A stretch of 64,000 bases of DNA from PALSA-612 sp964595575. Lineage in GTDB: Bacteria; Actinomycetota; Thermoleophilia; Gaiellales; Gaiellaceae. Each line of letters starts with the position of its first letter. Position 1 is the stretch's first letter. The notes beneath the pieces are model-generated. The model worked only from the letters and a program-made list of their open reading frames with translations, ran no database searches and was not told the DNA's origin. Position numbers and translations under genes: made by a program. The DNA is taken from assembly GCA_964595575.1 (NCBI GenBank), contig CAZQRA010000010.1:1-64000 (forward strand), in the 5' to 3' direction. Of this stretch, positions 59,558 to 64,000 are shown piece by piece.

Positions 59558-60539
59558 GCCGGGGGAGGACGTCGGAGGCCAGCTGGTCGAGGAAGCGGCG
59601 CTGGTCGTGGCCGGGCCCGTGGAAGACGAGGTGGTCGAAGCCGAGCGCCACGTACTCGCCGATCCTCTCCACCACCTCCTCCGGGTCGGAGGAGACGATG
59701 AAGCGGGTGTGGGCGCGGTCGGCTGCGGCCTCGGCCAGGCGCTCCATCTCCACCGGGTCCTCCACCCCTGACTTCTCCTCCGGGGCGAGGGCCAGGGCAG
59801 CCCAGAATCGGCATGCCTGACGGGCGTAGTCGAGGTCGCGGTCGTAGGAGACCTTGATCTCGATCATACGGACGAGCCGATCCGGGTCGCGGCCCTGGGC
59901 CCGGGCCCCTTCCTCGAGAGCCTCGACCAACTCGCGGTAGAGCTCGGGCCGCTTTCCGCTCGTGCAGATCAGCCCGTCGCCCACGCGTCCCGCTAGACGG
60001 GCGGCAAGGGGGCCCGAGGCGGCCACGAAGATCGGTACCGGCTGGGGCGGGCGGTCGTAGATGGTGGCGCGGCGGGTGCGGTAGTAGGCGCCCTGGAAGG
60101 TCACCCGCTCCTCGGTCCACAGCCGCCGCATGAGCTCGATCGCCTCTGCCAGGCGGTCCCGCCGCTCCTTGGGCGGCGGCCACTCCTGCCCGGTGGCAGG
60201 AGCCTCGTTCATCGCCTCCCCCGTTCCCACTCCCAAGAACACCCGTCCCGGGTTGAGGCAGGCCAGGGTGGCGAAGGCTTGGGCCACCACCGCGGGGTGG
60301 TAACGGAGGGTGGGCGTGAGGACGCTCGTCCCCAGCCGGGCCCGCTCCGTACGCTCCCCCACCGCCCCCAGCCAGGGAAGAACGGAGGGGGAGTGGCCGC
60401 CCCGATGCCGCCAGGGCTGGAAGTGGTCGGAGACGGCGATCAGCTCGAGGCCCACCCGCTCGGCGTGGACGGCGAGGTCGAGGAGCTGGCGGGGCCCGAA
60501 CTGCTCGGCCGACGCCTTGTAGCCCAGCGTCAGCGCCAC
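59541..60539 (-). CDS. fgd: F420-dependent glucose-6-phosphate dehydrogenase
   Basis: Oxidises glucose-6-phosphate to 6-phosphogluconolactone and reduces F420, supplying F420H2. The 332-residue luciferase-like protein begins LTLGYKASAEQFGP, with SDHFQPW (His39, Trp43), GTGEAMNE (Glu108) and TSGK (Lys196). These fit the catalytic His40, Trp44 and Glu109 of the mycobacterial enzyme. The three residues that bind the substrate phosphate there (Lys198, Lys259, Arg283) correspond to Lys196, Lys256 and Arg279 here, which argues for true FGD rather than another F420 oxidoreductase. The GTG at 60539 overlaps the cofC stop by 10 bases. Convergent with the macro gene. Confidence 0.92.
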   Translation of the reverse strand: MALTLGYKASAEQFGPRQLLDLAVHAERVGLELIAVSDHFQPWRHRGGHSPSVLPWLGAVGERTERARLGTSVLTPTLRYHPAVVAQAFATLACLNPGRVFLGVGTGEAMNEAPATGQEWPPPKERRDRLAEAIELMRRLWTEERVTFQGAYYRTRRATIYDRPPQPVPIFVAASGPLAARLAGRVGDGLICTSGKRPELYRELVEALEEGARAQGRDPDRLVRMIEIKVSYDRDLDYARQACRFWAALALAPEEKSGVEDPVEMERLAEAAADRAHTRFIVSSDPEEVVERIGEYVALGFDHLVFHGPGHDQRRFLDQLASDVLPRLRERF

Positions 60540-61087
60540 GCAGCCACGTCCTCGGGCGTATCCACGTCGAAGGCAAGACCGGGGAGGTCGACCACCACCG
60601 CCTGGAGCCCTGCCCGGCGAGCCGCCTCCTGGTGGAGGCGGCAGCTTTGGGGCTCCCCGAAGACGGTGGCCATGGCCCCCGGCGGACGCATGGCGAGGGC
60701 GTTCGTGCCCCCGTCCTTGGCTCGAGCGATGGCGATCCCCCGGGTGGGGACCGACTCCACCAGGGCCTCCACCTCGGCGCTGCGCAGGAGGGGGAGGTCG
60801 GCGGCCACGACCGCCACGCAGGGCTCCCGCACGAGTTCGCGCGTAGCCCGGGCGAGGGCTTCGTTCCAAGGGAGGCCGCCGTCGTCGAAGCGAGGGACCC
60901 CGTTCAGGGCCAGGGGCTGGGGGGAGACTACCGTGACCGGGCCTACGCCGGCCTCCTGCACGGCGGCGAGGACGAGGTCGAGCATCTCCTGGACGAGCCG
61001 CGCCCTCTCGCCGGGAGAGAGCACCCCGGCAAGGCGCGTCTTGGCCTCAGCTAGGGGCTTGACGGGGACGAGGACGTGGGCTCGCAC
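60530..61087 (-). CDS. cofC: 2-phospho-L-lactate/phosphoenolpyruvate guanylyltransferase (CofC/FbiD)
   Basis: Activates phosphoenolpyruvate or 2-phospholactate with GTP for CofD. The 185-residue protein starts VLVPVKPLAEAKTRLAGVL (nucleotidyltransferase loop with Lys), then VVAADLPLLRSAEVEAL (metal Asp) and DGGTNALAMRPPG near 125-137, all typical of CofC. The GTG at 61087 lies 6 bases after TATGGT. It is upstream of fgd with a 10-base overlap, so the two are produced together. Divergent from fbiC, giving a shared intergenic space of 35 bases. Confidence 0.92.
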   Translation of the reverse strand: MRAHVLVPVKPLAEAKTRLAGVLSPGERARLVQEMLDLVLAAVQEAGVGPVTVVSPQPLALNGVPRFDDGGLPWNEALARATRELVREPCVAVVAADLPLLRSAEVEALVESVPTRGIAIARAKDGGTNALAMRPPGAMATVFGEPQSCRLHQEAARRAGLQAVVVDLPGLAFDVDTPEDVAAWR

Positions 61088-61093
61088 GGCCTG

Positions 61094-61099
61094 ACCATA
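61094..61099 (-). promoter_or_regulatory. -10 element, leaderless start of cofC-fgd
   Basis: Minus strand TATGGT, 6 bases before the GTG at 61087. Confidence 0.48.
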
Positions 61100-61110
61100 G
61101 CCGCTGGGCG

Positions 61111-61116
61111 TATGCT
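61111..61116 (+). promoter_or_regulatory. -10 element, leaderless start of fbiC
   Basis: TATGCT, 6 bases before the GTG at 61123; 11 bases separate it from the opposing cofC element. Confidence 0.48.
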
Positions 61117-61122
61117 CACCGT

Positions 61123-63480
61123 GTGCTGACCCGGAAGGAGGCGCTCGAGCTCGTGTCCCTGCCTGCGAGCGACCTGCTCGAGCCCGCCTCGCGGCTGAGG
61201 GAGCAGGGGAAGGGGAAGCTCGTCACCTACTCGGCCAAGGTCTTCATCCCTCTCACCACCCTCTGTCGGGACGTGTGCCACTACTGCACCTTCGCTCGCC
61301 CTCCCCGGCGGGGAGAGCCCGCCTACCTGACCGAGGAGGAGGTGCTGGCCATCGCTCGGGCGGGAGCTCGGGCCGGATGTCGGGAGGCTCTGTTCACCTT
61401 GGGGGACAAGCCGGAGCTGCGCTATCGGGTGGCCCGCGAGGAGCTTCGGGCCCTCGGCTGCGCGACCACCGTCGAGTACCTGGCTCGCATGTGTAGCCGC
61501 GTCTTGGAGGAGACGGGCCTCTTGCCCCACGCCAACCCCGGCGTACTCGGCCGCCACGACCTGGAGGCCTTGCGGCGGGTGACCGCCTCGCAGGGGATGA
61601 TGCTGGAGACCGTCGCCGAGCGGCTGTGCGCGCGCGGGGGCCCCCACTTCGGCTCGCCCGACAAGCGCCCGAGCGTACGCCTGGAGACGCTCCGCCTGGC
61701 CGGCGAGGCGCGCGTCCCCTTCACGACGGGCATCCTCATCGGCATCGGCGAGACCCGGGCGGAGCGGATCGAGGCTCTGCTCGCCATCCGCGACCTCCAC
61801 GAGCGCTACGGCCACATCCAGGAGGTGATCGTCCAGAACTTCCGGGCCAAGCCGGGCACCCGCATGGCGGAGCACCCCGAGCCCACCCTCGAGGAGCTCC
61901 TGTGGACCTGCGCCGCTGCTCGGCTGGTCTTGGGGCCCGACGCCAACATCCAGGCCCCTCCCAACCTCTCCTACGACGACTTCCCCCGTCTGCTGGAGGC
62001 GGGCATCAACGACTTCGGGGGCGTGTCCCCGGTGACGATCGACCACGTGAACCCGGAGGCGCCCTGGCCGGAGATCGCCCGCCTGGAGGAGGCGACCCGG
62101 CGAGCAGGCCTCGAGCTCGCTCCCCGGCTGCCCGTCTACCCCGAGTACGTGGACGAGCGCTGGCTCGATCCCGCCGTCCTGCCCTACGTGCTGCGGGCGT
62201 CGGACGCCCTGGGTCTTGCTCGGGAGGGGGAGTGGGCTCCGGGAGCGGAGCGACCGCTCCCCTTCCTGCCCAAGGATGCGCTTCCCATCGACACCAAGGA
62301 CGACCTGGGCGAGGAGGAGATCGTCCGCCTCTTCCGGGCCCGGGGCGAGGAGCGCGACCGGGTGCTCGCCGCCGCCGATCGGCTACGTCGGGAGGTGTGC
62401 GGGGACGAGGTGACCTACGTCGTCACCCGCAACATCCAGTACACGAACGTCTGCTACTTCCGGTGCGGCTTCTGCGCCTTCTCCAAGGGGAAGCTGGCCG
62501 AGAACCTACGGGGGCCTGCCTACCTCGTGCCCCTGGAGGAGATCGTGCGCCGGGTGGAGGAGGCCTGGGAGCGGGGGGCGGTGGAGGTCTGCCTCCAGGG
62601 AGGGATTCATCCCCACTTCACGGGCAGCTACTACCTCGACCTGGTGCGGGCGATCAAGGAGGCGGTGCCCGAGATCCACGTGCACGCCTTCTCCGCGCTC
62701 GAGGTATGGCAGGGGGCGGCGACGCTGGGCTTGCCCCTGGCCGACTACCTGGGGCAGCTGCGGGAGGCGGGGCTGGGATCGCTGCCTGGGACGGCGGCCG
62801 AGGTCCTGGACGATGAGGTGCGACGCGTGCTTTGTCCCGACAAGGTCACGACCGACCAGTGGCTCTCGGTGCACGACACGGCCCACCGCCTCGGCCTTGC
62901 TTCCAACGTCACCATCATGTTCGGGCACGTGGACGGGCCCCGCCACTGGGCCCGTCACCTGATCCGGGTTCGCGAGCAGCAGCAGCGGACGGGGGGCTTC
63001 ACCGAGTTCATCCCCCTTCCCTTCGTCCACATGGAGGCTCCCATCTACCTCAGGGGAAGGGCCCGCCGCGGCCCCACCTTCGGCGAGGTCCTGCTCATGC
63101 ACGCGGTGGGGCGGCTGGCCCTCCATCCCTGGATCCGCAACGTGCAGGTCTCCTGGGTCAAGCTCGGCCCCGAGGGGGTGAAGGCGGCCCTGCGGGCAGG
63201 AGCGAACGACCTGGGCGGCACGCTCATGAACGAGTCCATCTCCCGAGCCGCCGGAGCCGGGTTCGGCCAGGAGATGCCTCCGGAGCGGATGGAGGCGATC
63301 ATCCGGGCCGCCGGTCGCCGTCCCCGCCAGCGCACGACCCTGTACGGCCGTCCCCACCCCGAGCGGGTGGCCGCCTCGTTCGGCGCCCCACCGCTGATGA
63401 CGCCCCACAACCCGCCGGTGGACACGAGCGGCCTTGCTCGGCCCACGACCCTCGTCCGCCCTGGGCTCGCCGTCGCCTGA
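61123..63480 (+). CDS. fbiC: 7,8-didemethyl-8-hydroxy-5-deazariboflavin (FO) synthase, CofG-CofH fusion
   Basis: Makes FO, the deazaflavin core of F420, from tyrosine and 5-amino-6-ribitylamino-uracil with two radical SAM domains. The 785-residue protein has CofG at the N terminus with Cys48-x3-Cys52-x2-Cys55 in CRDVCHYC, and CofH at the C terminus with Cys444-x3-Cys448-x2-Cys451 in CYFRCGFC. The linker near 380-410 is charged. Length matches actinobacterial FbiC; archaea and cyanobacteria have separate genes. The GTG at 61123 is 6 bases after TATGCT. The next gene's probable start lies within its last codons. Confidence 0.96.
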   Translation: MLTRKEALELVSLPASDLLEPASRLREQGKGKLVTYSAKVFIPLTTLCRDVCHYCTFARPPRRGEPAYLTEEEVLAIARAGARAGCREALFTLGDKPELRYRVAREELRALGCATTVEYLARMCSRVLEETGLLPHANPGVLGRHDLEALRRVTASQGMMLETVAERLCARGGPHFGSPDKRPSVRLETLRLAGEARVPFTTGILIGIGETRAERIEALLAIRDLHERYGHIQEVIVQNFRAKPGTRMAEHPEPTLEELLWTCAAARLVLGPDANIQAPPNLSYDDFPRLLEAGINDFGGVSPVTIDHVNPEAPWPEIARLEEATRRAGLELAPRLPVYPEYVDERWLDPAVLPYVLRASDALGLAREGEWAPGAERPLPFLPKDALPIDTKDDLGEEEIVRLFRARGEERDRVLAAADRLRREVCGDEVTYVVTRNIQYTNVCYFRCGFCAFSKGKLAENLRGPAYLVPLEEIVRRVEEAWERGAVEVCLQGGIHPHFTGSYYLDLVRAIKEAVPEIHVHAFSALEVWQGAATLGLPLADYLGQLREAGLGSLPGTAAEVLDDEVRRVLCPDKVTTDQWLSVHDTAHRLGLASNVTIMFGHVDGPRHWARHLIRVREQQQRTGGFTEFIPLPFVHMEAPIYLRGRARRGPTFGEVLLMHAVGRLALHPWIRNVQVSWVKLGPEGVKAALRAGANDLGGTLMNESISRAAGAGFGQEMPPERMEAIIRAAGRRPRQRTTLYGRPHPERVAASFGAPPLMTPHNPPVDTSGLARPTTLVRPGLAVA

Positions 63481-63907
63481 GGACGTCCCCGTCGCCCGTC
63501 TGGCCACCATCCGCCCCGACGGCTCTCCCCGTCTTGTCCCCATCTGCTTTGCCCTGGAGGGAGACAGGCTCTACAGCGCGGTCGACGAGAAGCCCAAGCG
63601 CTCCCGCCGGCTCGCCCGCCTCGCCGACATCGAGCGCGATCCTCGGGTGGAGGTGCTGATCGACTACTACGACGAGGACTGGTCGCGCCTGTGGTGGGTG
63701 CGGCTGCGCGGCCGCGCCCGCGTCGTCGACCGCCATGAGCGCGCGCTCGAGCTCCTGGCGGCGAAGTACCCGCAGTACGGCGAGCGGCCGCCGGCGGGCC
63801 CCTTCCTCGTCGTCGAAGTGGAGGAGCGGGTGGGGTGGCGGGCCTCTGCCCAGGAGGGCGGAGAAGGCGGAGCGACCGGCCCGGGCGGGCGGCCTCAGCC
63901 GACGTAG
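63434..63907 (+). CDS. F420-dependent pyridoxamine-5'-phosphate-oxidase-fold enzyme
   Basis: A split-barrel protein of up to 157 residues: VARLATIRPDGSPRLVPICFAL, YSAVDEKPKRSRRL, then ADIERDPRVEVLIDYYDEDW and LWWVRLRGRARVV. AVDEKPKR and YxEDWxxLWWVR are typical of the F420-binding TIGR03668-type subgroup. It likely reduces or oxidises a small molecule with F420. The start is unclear: TTG at 63434 is the only in-frame candidate that gives the first strand, and it overlaps fbiC by 47 bases; the family normally has about ten more N-terminal residues. C-terminal tail is low complexity. 13-base convergent overlap with the next gene. Confidence 0.72.
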   Translation: MLGPRPSSALGSPSPEDVPVARLATIRPDGSPRLVPICFALEGDRLYSAVDEKPKRSRRLARLADIERDPRVEVLIDYYDEDWSRLWWVRLRGRARVVDRHERALELLAAKYPQYGERPPAGPFLVVEVEERVGWRASAQEGGEGGATGPGGRPQPT

Positions 63908-64000
63908 TACTCGTCGGCTACGGCCAGGGCCTCGTCGAGGATGGCCAAGCCCTCCTCGATCTCCTCGGGCGTGATGGTGAGGGGCGGGCAGATCATGACC
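63895..64000 (-). CDS. Probable class III aminotransferase, C-terminal end (5' end outside window)
   Basis: Reading the minus strand from the window edge gives an open frame of 34 codons to a TGA at 63895-63897. It encodes VMICPPLTITPEEIEEGL followed by AILDEALAVADEYYVG. The PPLxIT-x-EEIxxGLxILDxAL pattern is the usual last helix of class III PLP-dependent aminotransferases (ornithine/GABA/diaminobutyrate type). The catalytic Lys and the rest of the protein lie beyond 64000, so substrate cannot be judged. Confidence 0.6.
   Translation of the reverse strand, partial: VMICPPLTITPEEIEEGLAILDEALAVADEYYVG

Overview
The window is a dense, very GC-rich stretch with many GTG starts and many 4-base stop/start overlaps. 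It is most consistent with an actinobacterium, possibly a deep-branching class such as Thermoleophilia. The main supports are a complete coenzyme F420 pathway with an FGD-type glucose-6-phosphate dehydrogenase, a fused FbiC, and many first-in-operon genes whose start codon lies 6-11 bases downstream of a TAnnnT hexamer (probable leaderless mRNAs). A 28-base run of N shows that this is a draft or metagenome assembly. No rRNA, tRNA, CRISPR array, insertion sequence or origin was seen, and no gap between genes exceeds 300 bases.

From position 1 to about 54,700 the window is one large surface-polysaccharide island. It opens with the end of a Wzz-like chain-length protein, a GT2 transferase, a UDP-glucuronate decarboxylase and a secreted glycosidase (1-3617). 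Next come a GT4, an epimerase, a methyltransferase, an O-antigen ligase/polymerase and a membrane GT on the minus strand (3622-9336). A Wzx-like flippase then leads a plus-strand operon of GT4s, a deacetylase and a GNAT (9422-18135). A minus GT4/asparagine-synthase pair, a second deacetylase-like gene and a gap-broken methyltransferase follow (18102-22452). A WbaP-type initiating sugar transferase operon (22495-26405) is followed by a minus operon with a 4,6-dehydratase, a GDP-fucose-synthase-like SDR and a membrane GT (26541-30258). Next are a methyltransferase, a SCO1/cation-transporter/GT4 operon, and a nine-gene GT and methyltransferase block (30318-43573). A minus pair encodes a membrane GT and a WecA-CapD fusion (43536-47545).

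From 47,649 to 54,717 lie a zinc-finger methyltransferase, a secreted protein, and an ABC polysaccharide exporter whose permease (Wzm) and ATPase (Wzt) are separated by hemE and hemH and by an antisense Ig-like protein. The locus therefore carries parts of both a Wzx/Wzy-type and an ABC-type assembly route, and two candidate initiating transferases.

From 54,793 to the end is a coenzyme F420 neighbourhood: cofD and cofE, a GAF-GGDEF-GAF-GAF-GAF signalling protein, a macro-domain protein, the divergent operons fgd-cofC and fbiC, and an F420-dependent pyridoxamine-oxidase-fold enzyme. It makes F420 and supplies both a reductase and a likely user of it. The window ends inside a probable class III aminotransferase.
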